Counted from the stretch's first letter, positions 1-6,980 are shown. The stretch is 7,603 bases of DNA from an uncultured Mollicutes bacterium (GCA_900547045.1 URFB01000055.1:1-7603), one strand, 5' to 3'. Numbers and translations are program-made. Notes: a model not told the origin generated them from the letters alone.

Positions 1-153
1 TGTAACCATTATTTCACTAAGAGTTGTAGCTCCTGCTCTTGTAACTAAAACATCAGTTACCTTCATAAGTCTTGATAAATCATCTATATATGGAAAAATA
101 AATACATTTTTACCTTTTTCTTTATTTTGAAATTCTTCATAATAATTTTTCTC
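1..153 (-). pseudogene. murG: 5'-truncated MurG C-terminal domain fragment
   Basis: MurG transfers GlcNAc from UDP-GlcNAc to lipid I to make lipid II, the last cytoplasmic step of peptidoglycan synthesis. The 51 codons visible on the minus strand read as the start of its C-terminal UDP-GlcNAc-binding domain. A KNYYEEF segment (codons 2-8) is followed by FPYIDDLSRL (20-29), TDVLVTRAGATTLSEI (33-48) and the window edge. The RAGATTxxE pattern contains the Glu that contacts UDP-GlcNAc in the family. The frame opens directly after a TAG stop (154-156). Its first ATG, at 66-64, is inside the domain, and no GTG or TTG precedes it. The roughly 200 residues that should come first are absent, and the sequence beyond 156 is AT-rich and non-coding in all frames I read. 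It is therefore most likely a decayed or rearranged copy. An assembly join or a frameshift is the alternative. The identity as a MurG-type domain is fairly sure; the pseudogene status is inference. Confidence 0.6.
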
Positions 154-156
154 CTA

Positions 157-327
157 TTTTTAAAGATAATTCTATTATATCGATTTAAAAATAATAATTC
201 AAGACTAAGCTTGACAAAAGCATTTTTTATTTTCAAAAAAATTACATTTTAGTAATATTTTTTAATATTAATAGGAAAGGATAAAACTAAAGAATAAAAA
301 AAATGTTAAAAATTAAGATTAAAAATA
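157..327. other. AT-rich spacer between murG remnant and pyk promoter
   Basis: Apart from the left-facing promoter described separately I find no coding frame here. It contains an isolated TTGACA at 211-216 without a matching -10, and a small hairpin, ATTAC (241-245) with GTAAT (252-256), followed by six T residues. That hairpin could be a very weak terminator but is more likely AT-rich chance. Confidence 0.4.
174..202 (-). promoter_or_regulatory. Sigma-A-like promoter facing left toward the murG remnant
   Basis: On the minus strand a TTGAAT -35 box (202-197) and a perfect TATAAT -10 box (179-174) are separated by exactly 17 bases. An AGGAG ribosome-binding-like sequence follows at 155-151 with an ATG at 140-138. 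That ATG opens only an 18-codon frame that is out of register with the MurG codons. The element has good promoter geometry, but such matches are frequent in AT-rich spacers, so activity is uncertain. Confidence 0.45.
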
Positions 328-355
328 TTGTCTAAAGAAAAAACTATGATATAAT
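328..355 (+). promoter_or_regulatory. Extended -10 promoter of pyk
   Basis: TTGTCT (328-333, 4 of 6 matches to TTGACA) lies 16 bases before a perfect TATAAT (350-355). The -10 is preceded by TGA, giving the extended -10 form TGnTATAAT (347-355). Transcription would begin near 361-363 and give an 80-base leader to pyk. This is the best promoter in the spacer in the pyk orientation. Confidence 0.7.
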
Positions 356-388
356 AAAAAAGGGTATGAATTTTACACCTGGAATTAT

Positions 389-408
389 TTTTTAGGGATT
401 CCTAAAAA
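389..408 (+). promoter_or_regulatory. Inverted repeat in the pyk leader
   Basis: A perfect 8-base inverted repeat, TTTTTAGG (389-396), GATT loop (397-400), CCTAAAAA (401-408), lies about 30 bases after the predicted transcription start and 20 bases before the pyk SD. An overlapping GGAAT (381-385) / ATTCC (398-402) pair offers an alternative fold. It could be an operator for a repressor or activator, or an RNA hairpin that affects mRNA stability. It is not followed by a T-run, so it is not a terminator. The repeat is seen directly; its function is unknown. Confidence 0.4.
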
Positions 409-441
409 TTAATGATAAATTAAAAATAAAGGAGAAATACT

Positions 442-1821
442 ATGAAAAAGACAAAAATGGTATGTACAATTGGACCAGCTTCAGAGCAAAAGGACCAATT
501 AGAGGCACTTATTAATGCTGGAATGAACGTTATGCGTATGAACTTCTCTCATGGTGACCATGTTGAGCAAGGCTTCCGTATTAAGAACGTTAAGGCTTTA
601 AATGCTGAAAAGGGCTGGAATATTGGTATCATGCTTGATACAAAGGGACCAGAAATCCGTACTGGTTATTTAAAGAATGATGAGCCTGTTATGCTTACTG
701 AAGGCAACACAATCCGTATTACTATGGATTATTCTTTCCTTGGAGATGCAAACAAGGTTGCAATTTCTTATCCTGGTCTTTATGACGATATTTCTGTTGG
801 CGGAAGAATCCTTATCGAGGATGGTAACCTTACTTTAACAGTTACTGAGAAGGATGAAGCTAACCATGAATTAGTATGTCGTATTGAAAATTCTCGTAAG
901 CTTAAGAATAAGAGAAACTGTAATGTTCCAGGAGTAATCCTTAACATGGATTATATCGCTCCAAAGGATAAGGATGATATCGAGTTCGGCTGTGATGAGG
1001 ATGTAGATTTCATTTCTGCTTCATTCATTCGTCGTCCTCAAGATATTAAGGATATCCGTGATATCTTAGCTTCTAAGAATAATGATCACATTAAGATTAT
1101 TTCTAAGATTGAAAACCAAGAGGGTGTTTCAAACATGGAAGAAATCATTGCTCTATCTGATGGTGTAATGGTTGCTCGTGGAGACCTAGGTGTTGACGTT
1201 GATGCTTGGGACCTTCCTTCTATTCAAAAGGAAATGATTTATCTTGCACAAGCTTCAGGTAAGATCGTTGTTACTGCAACTCAAATGCTTGATTCTATGC
1301 AACAAAATCCAAGACCTACACGTGCTGAGGTTTCAGACGTTTACAATGCTGTACTAGATGGTACAGCTGGTACAATGCTTTCTGGTGAGTCTGCTCAAGG
1401 AGATTATCCTCTTGAGGCTGTAACTTACATGGCTAAGATTGATGAGAGAGCTGAAGATGATATCGATCATGATTTAATGATTGACAATGTTCTTTCTTAT
1501 CCAAATGAGAAGAATGAAATTGATGCTATCGGTCTTGCAGTTGCTCAAGTAGCTAATAACTTCGAGGTTGCTGCTGTAGTTGCTGAAGGAGATCAAGAGC
1601 TTGCATTCAAGATTTCTCAATACCGTCCAGCTACTGACGTATTCTTTGCTACAAAGGAAAGAAGCGATTGCCGTTCTTTACAATTAGCATGGGGTGTTCA
1701 ACCAGTTTGTGGTAAGCTTGAAGATGCTTATAAGGCTGCAGTTGCTGCTTTAAATCTTGAAGCTGGAGACTCTATTCTTGAAGTTACAAGAGATGGAGTT
1801 AAGTTTACTCAAGTTAAGTAA
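442..1821 (+). CDS. pyk: Pyruvate kinase
   Basis: It converts phosphoenolpyruvate and ADP to pyruvate and ATP, the last step of glycolysis, in the cytoplasm. The 459 residues cover the TIM-barrel A domain, the inserted B domain (about 71-168) and the C domain (about 355-459), without the extra C-terminal PEP-utiliser domain of many Bacilli. Visible motifs are MRMNFSHG (31-38; Arg, Asn and Ser of the active site), LDTKGPEIRTG (65-75), the signature IKIISKIENQEGV with catalytic Lys222 and metal ligand Glu224, ARGDLG (245-250) with Asp248, TATQM (278-282) with the substrate Thr, and MLSGESAQGDYPLEAV. Thr67, Lys68, Glu71 and Thr74 match the potassium-dependent type. The C-domain effector loop is atypical: AEGDQELAFK replaces a Ser/Thr-rich phosphate loop, and the C-terminal strand ends FTQVK. 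The start is supported by AAAGGAG at 428-434, 7 bases before ATG. Codon choice is strongly biased (TTC, AAC, CGT; I noticed no ATA), as expected for a highly expressed gene. It is transcribed alone from its own promoter and ends in a terminator. Confidence 0.98.
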   Translation: MKKTKMVCTIGPASEQKDQLEALINAGMNVMRMNFSHGDHVEQGFRIKNVKALNAEKGWNIGIMLDTKGPEIRTGYLKNDEPVMLTEGNTIRITMDYSFLGDANKVAISYPGLYDDISVGGRILIEDGNLTLTVTEKDEANHELVCRIENSRKLKNKRNCNVPGVILNMDYIAPKDKDDIEFGCDEDVDFISASFIRRPQDIKDIRDILASKNNDHIKIISKIENQEGVSNMEEIIALSDGVMVARGDLGVDVDAWDLPSIQKEMIYLAQASGKIVVTATQMLDSMQQNPRPTRAEVSDVYNAVLDGTAGTMLSGESAQGDYPLEAVTYMAKIDERAEDDIDHDLMIDNVLSYPNEKNEIDAIGLAVAQVANNFEVAAVVAEGDQELAFKISQYRPATDVFFATKERSDCRSLQLAWGVQPVCGKLEDAYKAAVAALNLEAGDSILEVTRDGVKFTQVK

Positions 1822-1838
1822 TTTCTCATTAAATAAAT

Positions 1839-1869
1839 AAGAGCCTGCTTTATGCAAGCTCTTTTTTTT
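1839..1869 (+). terminator. Intrinsic terminator after pyk
   Basis: AAGAGCCTGC (1839-1848) pairs with GCAAGCTCTT (1854-1863) with a single C/A mismatch around a TTTAT loop, and the T-run spans 1862-1869. It lies 17 bases after the pyk stop. The SD of the next gene begins at 1871, so the terminator and the translation start of the methyltransferase gene are directly abutted. Confidence 0.9.
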
Positions 1870-1870
1870 C

Positions 1871-1877
1871 AAGGAGG
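1871..1877 (+). promoter_or_regulatory. Strong SD abutting the pyk terminator
   Basis: AAGGAGG is a full match to the anti-SD and lies 6 bases before the ATG at 1884. It starts one base after the T-tract of the pyk terminator. There is no room for a promoter between terminator and SD, so this gene must be read by terminator read-through or from a promoter inside pyk. Confidence 0.85.
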
Positions 1878-1883
1878 TTTAGC

Positions 1884-3200
1884 ATGAATCAGGAATTTTT
1901 AAAATACCTAGAAGAATCATTATCAAAGGAAGAATATAATTTAATGCTTGAGGAATATAAGAAAAAGCCTACAAGAAGTATTCGTCTTAATAAAATTGAC
2001 TATGATACATTTACAAAAAATCTAGCAATGCCCTTAGAGCCAATTGAATATGATAGTGAAGGCTATTATTTAAATGATGATGAAAAATATGGTACTCATC
2101 CTTATCATCATTTAGGAGCCTTTTATTTTCAAGAGCCTTCTGCCATGGCACCTGTAAATATGTATCAGTTTCATGGTAATGAAATAGTTCTTGATTTATG
2201 TGCCGCTCCCGGAGGAAAGTCAACGCAAATCTTATCAAGAATTCCTAATGGCGTTTTATATTCAAATGATCCTTCTAAGAAGAGAAGTCAAATTTTATTT
2301 AGTAATATTGAACGCCTAGGCTATCAAAATTGCGTTGTTTTAAATGAAACTCCTTCTCGTTTAGCATCAACATTTCCCGGTTTTTTTGATGTGATTTTAG
2401 TTGATGCACCTTGCTCAGGTGAAGGCATGATGCGAAAAGATGAAGAAGCAATGGCACAGTGGACAAGAGAGCTTCCAATCTCTTGTGCTAAAGCAGATTA
2501 TGAGATTTTAGCTGATGCGGATAAAATGCTTAAGAAGGATGGTATTCTTATTTATTCAACCTGTACATTTTCACGTGAAGAGGATGAGGATATAGTTTCT
2601 TACCTTGTTAATGAGCTAGGCTATGAGGTTTTAGCTGCTAATCCAATCTTAAAAAAATTTACTAAGGAAGCGGAAATTAAGGAAACCTTAAAATTTTATC
2701 CCTTTACTGGTAAAGGAGAGGGTCAGTATATGGCTCTTTTAAGAAAAAGATCTAATTCCTATTCTAAGGTTCGCTATGATAAGTCAAGGCTTAACGATGA
2801 AGTGCGTATTGTCTTAAAATTTATGAAGGATAATCTTAAAGAAATACCTAAGGGTGATATTAAAAAAATAGGAAACCGTTATTATCTTACTGTATCAAAT
2901 GTTGATATGTCAAAGCTTAATGTTAATACTAATGGTGTTGAGCTAGGTGAGGTTATAAAGGGTCGATTTGAACCATATCATCATTTCTATAAGGCCTTAG
3001 GTAGTTATTTTAATAATATTTTAAAGCTTGATGTGGCTGATTCTCGTGTTTTAAAATATTTAGTTGGTGAAGAAATTGAAGCTCCCGTTTCAAATGGCTA
3101 TGGTGTAATTGAAATTGATGGCTTATATCTTGGTGGCTTTAAGGCTTCAAATGGTCATTTAAAAAATCATTATCCTAAGGGTCTTCGTAATTTAAAATAG
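1884..3200 (+). CDS. rsmF: RsmF/NOP2-family rRNA (cytosine-5-)-methyltransferase
   Basis: A SAM-dependent RNA m5C methyltransferase of the Nol1/Nop2/Sun family; bacterial members with this layout methylate 16S rRNA. The N-terminal region (about 1-95) contains RSIRLNK (31-37) and YFQEPSAMAP (81-90). The Rossmann methyltransferase domain follows. Its SAM-binding motif I is LDLCAAPGGKS (103-113), motif IV is VDAPCSGEGMMRKD with Cys177 (product release), and motif VI is YSTCTFSREEDE with Cys227 (the covalent nucleophile). After about residue 290 come an RsmF-type central region and a C-terminal PUA-like RNA-binding domain (about 350-438), with VSNGYGVIEIDGLYLGG and NHYPKGLRNLK. The length of 438 fits RsmF-type Firmicutes proteins better than the RsmB (Sun) type, which carries an N-terminal NusB-like domain missing here. 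The exact target cytosines cannot be read from sequence. More AAA, AAT and ATA codons than pyk suggest modest expression. Stop is TAG. Confidence 0.9.
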   Translation: MNQEFLKYLEESLSKEEYNLMLEEYKKKPTRSIRLNKIDYDTFTKNLAMPLEPIEYDSEGYYLNDDEKYGTHPYHHLGAFYFQEPSAMAPVNMYQFHGNEIVLDLCAAPGGKSTQILSRIPNGVLYSNDPSKKRSQILFSNIERLGYQNCVVLNETPSRLASTFPGFFDVILVDAPCSGEGMMRKDEEAMAQWTRELPISCAKADYEILADADKMLKKDGILIYSTCTFSREEDEDIVSYLVNELGYEVLAANPILKKFTKEAEIKETLKFYPFTGKGEGQYMALLRKRSNSYSKVRYDKSRLNDEVRIVLKFMKDNLKEIPKGDIKKIGNRYYLTVSNVDMSKLNVNTNGVELGEVIKGRFEPYHHFYKALGSYFNNILKLDVADSRVLKYLVGEEIEAPVSNGYGVIEIDGLYLGGFKASNGHLKNHYPKGLRNLK

Positions 3201-3223
3201 CTTTAAAGGCTTAATTACTAAAA

Positions 3224-3244
3224 AAGCTCTTGCTTAATTTTTTT
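3224..3244 (+). terminator. Weak terminator-like hairpin after the methyltransferase gene
   Basis: AAGC (3224-3227), TCTT loop, GCTT (3232-3235), two A residues and seven T residues (3238-3244) form a short hairpin plus T-run. Additional A residues upstream could pair with the T-run. The 4-base core makes it weak, and it overlaps the -35 region proposed for the next transcript. Confidence 0.3.
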
Positions 3245-3258
3245 AAATTGGTTATAAT
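3230..3258 (+). promoter_or_regulatory. Promoter of the pheST T-box transcript
   Basis: A perfect TATAAT -10 (3253-3258) lies 17 bases after a poor -35, TTGCTT (3230-3235). Transcription would begin near 3264-3266, about 20 bases before stem I of the T-box leader, which is the usual arrangement. The -10 is convincing and the -35 weak. Confidence 0.6.
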
Positions 3259-3282
3259 TGTCTTGTTGATAAAAACATGATG

Positions 3283-3482
3283 ATAAAGACTAGTAGGATT
3301 ATTAAGGCTATAAGAGAGGAAGCGGCTGGTGAAAAGCTTCTTAGGCTTGTAATTTGAATTCACTTTTGAATGACTCTAATCAAGTCCGTTTTCCGCGTTA
3401 AGGAATTTGAGGGCAGTATTTAATACTGAACTAAGGTGGTACCGCGATAATGTCGTCCTTGGATTTGGGGGCGACTTTTTTT
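3283..3482 (+). promoter_or_regulatory. T-box riboswitch, tRNA-Phe specific
   Basis: This leader RNA senses the charging of tRNA-Phe and controls read-through into pheST. The stem I base is GACT (3288-3291) with AGTC (3383-3386) and GATTA (3297-3301) with TAATC (3377-3381), separated by an AGTAG bulge. The distal arm holds AGAGAGG and GAAGC (3319-3323) paired to GCTTC (3336-3340) around the loop GGCTGGTGAAAA. The specifier is TTC (3359-3361) followed by AC, matching a Phe codon. The stem II/III region has TTCC/GGAA and CAGTA/TACTG hairpins. The T-box AAGGTGGTACCGCG (3433-3446) has a TGGT bulge (3437-3440) that pairs with the ACCA end of uncharged tRNA. AAGG (3433-3436) can pair with CCTT (3457-3460) to form the antiterminator, competing with the terminator stem. 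Phe specificity agrees with the downstream genes. Confidence 0.96.
3452..3482 (+). terminator. T-box regulated terminator
   Basis: GTCGTCC (3452-3458) pairs with GGGCGAC (3469-3475), including one G-T pair, and is followed by seven T residues (3476-3482). Its 5' strand includes the CC of the CCTT used in the antiterminator, so the two folds exclude each other. When tRNA-Phe is charged the terminator should form and stop transcription before pheS. Confidence 0.93.
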
Positions 3483-3558
3483 ATTGTCTAAGCTAAATGC
3501 TTATTAATAAATAAAGGTAAGCTTAATATAAAATTTTGAAAAGAAAGGAGCCAAAATT

Positions 3559-4599
3559 ATGGCAATCAAAGAAGAACTTGAAGCCTTAAGAGATAAGGTA
3601 AAGGCTAATCTTAAGGAAATTAAGAACAAAATTGAATTAACAAATGAAAAAGCAAATGTTTTAGGTAAAAAGGGACCATTTGCACAAATTATGGCTAATA
3701 TGCGTAATTTAACAGTTGAGGAGCGTAAAGAGGTTGGTATGATTTCTAACCAATACAAGACTGAGCTTTCTGATGCATTTGACGCCAAGCTAGCAGAGCT
3801 AAATGACGCTGAAATCAATGCTCGTCTTTTAAATGAGACAGTTGATGTTACTCTTCCTGGCCTAAAGGCTAATGTAGGATCAATTCATCCTTTAAATCAA
3901 ACGATTATGGAGCTTGAGGATTTATTTATCGGTATGGGCTATGAAATTGCCGAGGGTCCTGAAATTGAAACAGATGAATACTGCTTCGAAAAGCTAAATT
4001 TACCTAAGGGACACCCTGCTCGTGATATGCAGGATACCTTCTATATTGATCCTGAGCACTTACTTCGTAGTCAAACATCTCCTGTACAAGCTCGTACAAT
4101 GGAGAAAAAGGGTGGAGCTCCAATTAAAATTGTATGTCCTGGTAAGGTATATAGACGTGATGCGGATGACGCAACTCACTCTCATCAATTTATGCAATTT
4201 GAGGGTTTAGTTTTAGGCGAGGATATTTCTCTTGCTAATTTAAAGGGTGCCTTACTTGAAATTGCGAAAAAGATGTTTGGTCAAAGCAATAAAATTCGTC
4301 TTCGTCCATCATTTTTCCCATTTACTGAGCCATCTGTTGAGGTAGATGTTTCATGTAGCCGCTGTGGTGGTAAGGGATGTCCAACATGTAAGGGTGTTGG
4401 TTGGATTGAGGTTCTAGGTGCAGGTATGGTTAATGATAATGTACTTAGAATGTCAGGCTATGACCCAGAGCATATTCAAGGATTTGCCTTTGGTGTTGGT
4501 ATTGAACGTGTTGCTATGCTTAAGTATGGTATTGATGATATTCGTAATTTCTATACGAATGATCTACGCTTTTTACATCAATTTAAGGAGGTAAAGTAA
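3559..4599 (+). CDS. pheS: Phenylalanyl-tRNA synthetase alpha subunit
   Basis: Catalytic subunit of the cytoplasmic alpha2-beta2 PheRS, a class II enzyme that attaches Phe to tRNA-Phe with ATP. The N-terminal region (about 1-85) is helical and charged, the coiled coil that contacts tRNA. The catalytic domain follows: HPLNQTIMEL (110-119), HPARDMQDTFYI (152-163), LLRSQTSPVQ (168-177), motif 2 around GKVYRRDADDATHSHQFMQFEG (195-216), FTEPSVEVDV (255-264) and motif 3 FGVGIERVAMLKYGI (311-325). Four cysteines, 266, 269, 274 and 277, form the CxxC...CxxC cluster common in Firmicutes PheS. Ala310 of GFAFG corresponds to the residue that shapes the Phe side-chain pocket (E. coli Ala294). The protein ends in the usual NDLRFLHQF. 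At 346 residues it is full length. AAAGGAG (3544-3550) lies 8 bases before ATG. It is the first gene of the T-box controlled operon. Confidence 0.98.
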   Translation: MAIKEELEALRDKVKANLKEIKNKIELTNEKANVLGKKGPFAQIMANMRNLTVEERKEVGMISNQYKTELSDAFDAKLAELNDAEINARLLNETVDVTLPGLKANVGSIHPLNQTIMELEDLFIGMGYEIAEGPEIETDEYCFEKLNLPKGHPARDMQDTFYIDPEHLLRSQTSPVQARTMEKKGGAPIKIVCPGKVYRRDADDATHSHQFMQFEGLVLGEDISLANLKGALLEIAKKMFGQSNKIRLRPSFFPFTEPSVEVDVSCSRCGGKGCPTCKGVGWIEVLGAGMVNDNVLRMSGYDPEHIQGFAFGVGIERVAMLKYGIDDIRNFYTNDLRFLHQFKEVK

Positions 4600-4600
4600 G

Positions 4601-6973
4601 ATGAAGGTTTCTACAAACTGGTTAAAGGATTATATTAATCTAGACGGATATACAAAAGATGAGCTTTTCAATCAAATTTCCTTCCATATGACGGAAATTG
4701 AAGAGGCATATCCTCTTACTACAAATACTAATTTGACAATTGGTTATGTAAAGGAATGTGTAAATCATCCTGATAGTGACCACCTACATGTTTGTCAAAT
4801 TGAAATTCAACCAGGTGTTGTTTCACAAATCGTTTGTGGAGCACCTAATATGAAGCAAGGAGCTAAGGTTATCGTGGCTCTTCCTGGTGCTGTATTACCT
4901 GGCGATTTCAAGATTAAGCCATCTAAGATTCGTGGCGTTGAATCAAATGGTATGTGTTGCTCACTTCAAGAGCTTGGTATTAAGGAAATGTTTGTTGAGG
5001 AAGCCTATAAGGATGGTATTTATCTACTTCCTGAGGATGCTCCTGTTGGTGAAAATCCTCTTCATTACCTTGGACTTGATGATTATGTTTATGATCTTGA
5101 ATTAACTTCAAATCGTTCAGATTTACTTTCAATCGAGGGTGTTGCCTATGATCTAGCAGCTACTTTAAATAAGAAGGTAGAGCCAAAGAAGTTTAGTCTT
5201 GAGGAATCTTCAAAGGAAAATGATGTTAAGGTTAGTGTTTTAACATCAAAGTGCCCTAAATATTTAACAAGAAAGATTGAAAATGTTGAAATTAAATCTT
5301 CACCTGAATTTATTAAGGCTCGTCTTATTGCATCAGGAATTCGTCCTATTAATAATGTAGTTGATATTACAAACTATGTTTTAATGGAGCTTGGTCAACC
5401 ACTTCACAGCTTTGATGCTGATAAGCTTGGGACAAGCATTGTTGTTCGTGAGGCTAAGGAAGGCGAAGTAATTAAGACCTTAGATGATGTTGAGCGTAAG
5501 CTTAGTGAGGGCGATATTGTTATTACTAATGGTAATGAGGCTTTATGTGTTGCCGGTGTAATGGGTGGTGCTTCAACTGAAATCACTTCTGAAACTAAGA
5601 ATGTTGTCCTAGAGGCTGCTTATTTTGAGCCACTTTCAATTAGAAAGACTTCGCAGCGCTTAGGTCTTAAGAGTGAATCATCAACTCGTTTTGAAAGAAC
5701 AATTGACTATGTAAGAGTAAATAGAGCACTTGATTATGCTGCATATTTACTTGCAAAATATGCCAATGGTACTGTTTTAAAGGGCGTTAATGGTATTGAG
5801 GCTCCTTATACACAGAAGCATACAAGCGTTAGTGCTAATAAGATTAATAAGGTTTTAGGTACAAAGCTAGCTGATGAAGAAATAGAATCAATCTTTGATC
5901 GCCTTGGTTATGATTATTCTAAGAATGAATCAGGCTATGAAATAAATCTTCCATCACGACGTATGGATTTACTTCCAAGCTATCAGGATATTATTGAGGA
6001 TGTAGCAAGAATGTATGGATATGATAATATCCCAACTGTTTTAGCTTCAACAAATGATAAGGGTGGCCTAACTGATTACCAAAAGCTTGTAAGAAATTGT
6101 CGTATCATTTTATCTAATATGACAATTAATGAGGCAGTAACTTATTCATTAACAAACGAAAATGACCTTTATGACTTTGTTGAGAGGGAAGAAGAGCCAA
6201 TTAAGCTTTTAATGCCAATGACAGAAGACCGTGCTTTTATGCGTCAAAGCCTAATTCCATCTCTTTTAAATACAATTATTTATAATAAATCACGTAAGAT
6301 GTATGACCTTTCATTCTTTGAAATTGGTAAGGTTTATACATCATCCACTGAGGTTACTCATTTAGCTGGTGCCTTCAATGGCTTATTTGCGTCATCAAAG
6401 TGGCAAGGACATAAGACTCCAGTTGATTTCTTCCTTGTTAAGGGAATCCTTGAAATTTTATTTGAAAAGCTAAATTTATCCCCAGTATTTGAAGCATATA
6501 CTGACCTAAAGAATATGCATCCTGGTCGTACAGCTAAGATTATTGTCGACGGAAAAATGGTTGGATTTGTAGGAGAGGTTCATCCACGTTATGCTCATGA
6601 GCACAGCTGTGATAATACATATGTATTTGAATTAAATCTTGATGAAATCTATGCTTGTAATCATCAAGCCTTCAAATATCAAACTATTTGTAAGTTCCCT
6701 CCTGTATCAAGAGACCTTGCAATTGTTGTTGATAAGAAGGTTACTTGTAAAGAAATTTGTGATGTAATTAAGATGACAAGTAGAAAATATCTAACTAATC
6801 TTGAGGTATTTGATTTATACGAAGGTGAAAATGTTAATGAAAATGAAAAATCTTTAGCTATTTCATTAACCTTTGAGGATAAAGAAAAGACTCTTGAAAC
6901 AGCAGATGTTGATAAGATTATTAATTCAATTTTAAATCGTTTGGATACTTTATTACATGCACATTTAAGATAA
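4601..6973 (+). CDS. pheT: Phenylalanyl-tRNA synthetase beta subunit
   Basis: The partner of PheS in the alpha2-beta2 enzyme; it binds tRNA-Phe and hydrolyses mischarged Tyr-tRNA-Phe. Domains in order: the N-terminal KVSTNWLKDYI start; an EMAP-like OB-fold tRNA-binding domain (about 40-150) with NHPDSDHLHVCQI and VCGAPN; the B3/B4 editing domain (about 210-390) with RPINNVVDITNYV, GQPLHSFD carrying the editing-site His269, VAGVMGG, and Glu338 in VVLEAAYF; the B5 domain (about 405-475) with LPSRRMDLLPSYQDIIEDVARMYGYDNIP split across its end; a catalytic-like core (about 480-685) with FFEIGKVY and HPGRTAKI; and the C-terminal anticodon-binding FDX-ACB domain (about 697-790) with FPPVSRDLAIVV. 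The editing residues appear intact. At 790 residues it is full length and ends in the customary LR. It starts 1 base after the pheS stop; its SD AAGGAGG (4585-4591) lies inside the pheS end, so translation is probably coupled. The stop TAA is followed by an in-frame TAG. Confidence 0.98.
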   Translation: MKVSTNWLKDYINLDGYTKDELFNQISFHMTEIEEAYPLTTNTNLTIGYVKECVNHPDSDHLHVCQIEIQPGVVSQIVCGAPNMKQGAKVIVALPGAVLPGDFKIKPSKIRGVESNGMCCSLQELGIKEMFVEEAYKDGIYLLPEDAPVGENPLHYLGLDDYVYDLELTSNRSDLLSIEGVAYDLAATLNKKVEPKKFSLEESSKENDVKVSVLTSKCPKYLTRKIENVEIKSSPEFIKARLIASGIRPINNVVDITNYVLMELGQPLHSFDADKLGTSIVVREAKEGEVIKTLDDVERKLSEGDIVITNGNEALCVAGVMGGASTEITSETKNVVLEAAYFEPLSIRKTSQRLGLKSESSTRFERTIDYVRVNRALDYAAYLLAKYANGTVLKGVNGIEAPYTQKHTSVSANKINKVLGTKLADEEIESIFDRLGYDYSKNESGYEINLPSRRMDLLPSYQDIIEDVARMYGYDNIPTVLASTNDKGGLTDYQKLVRNCRIILSNMTINEAVTYSLTNENDLYDFVEREEEPIKLLMPMTEDRAFMRQSLIPSLLNTIIYNKSRKMYDLSFFEIGKVYTSSTEVTHLAGAFNGLFASSKWQGHKTPVDFFLVKGILEILFEKLNLSPVFEAYTDLKNMHPGRTAKIIVDGKMVGFVGEVHPRYAHEHSCDNTYVFELNLDEIYACNHQAFKYQTICKFPPVSRDLAIVVDKKVTCKEICDVIKMTSRKYLTNLEVFDLYEGENVNENEKSLAISLTFEDKEKTLETADVDKIINSILNRLDTLLHAHLR

Positions 6974-6980
6974 TAGAAAT

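Noticed and set aside
86..140. 18-codon minus-strand frame starting at ATG 140 with AGGAG in front
   Set aside because: It is Lys-rich, very short, ends in TAG inside the murG remnant and is out of frame with the recognisable MurG residues. The SD and ATG are probably chance in AT-rich DNA.
211..239. Consensus TTGACA at 211-216 as a -35 box for a rightward promoter
   Set aside because: No acceptable -10 lies 16-18 bases downstream. The extended -10 at 347-355 explains pyk better.
2011..2238. 75-codon minus-strand frame inside the methyltransferase gene
   Set aside because: It is a shadow of the well-supported plus-strand gene, His- and Leu-rich, with no SD or motif.
3489..3525. TAAGCT (3489-3494) and AGCTTA (3520-3525) as a second regulatory hairpin before pheS
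   Set aside because: The loop is about 25 bases of AT-rich sequence and the 6-base stem is weak. The T-box already accounts for control.
3504..3818. 104-codon minus-strand frame over the pheS start
   Set aside because: It is Ser/Leu/Ile-rich, antisense to the coding region of pheS and crosses its ribosome-binding site. It is a shadow frame.
442..6973. Mycoplasma-type code with TGA as Trp
   Set aside because: Trp is encoded by TGG in the large genes, no in-frame TGA interrupts them, and the holin-like gene ends naturally at TGA.
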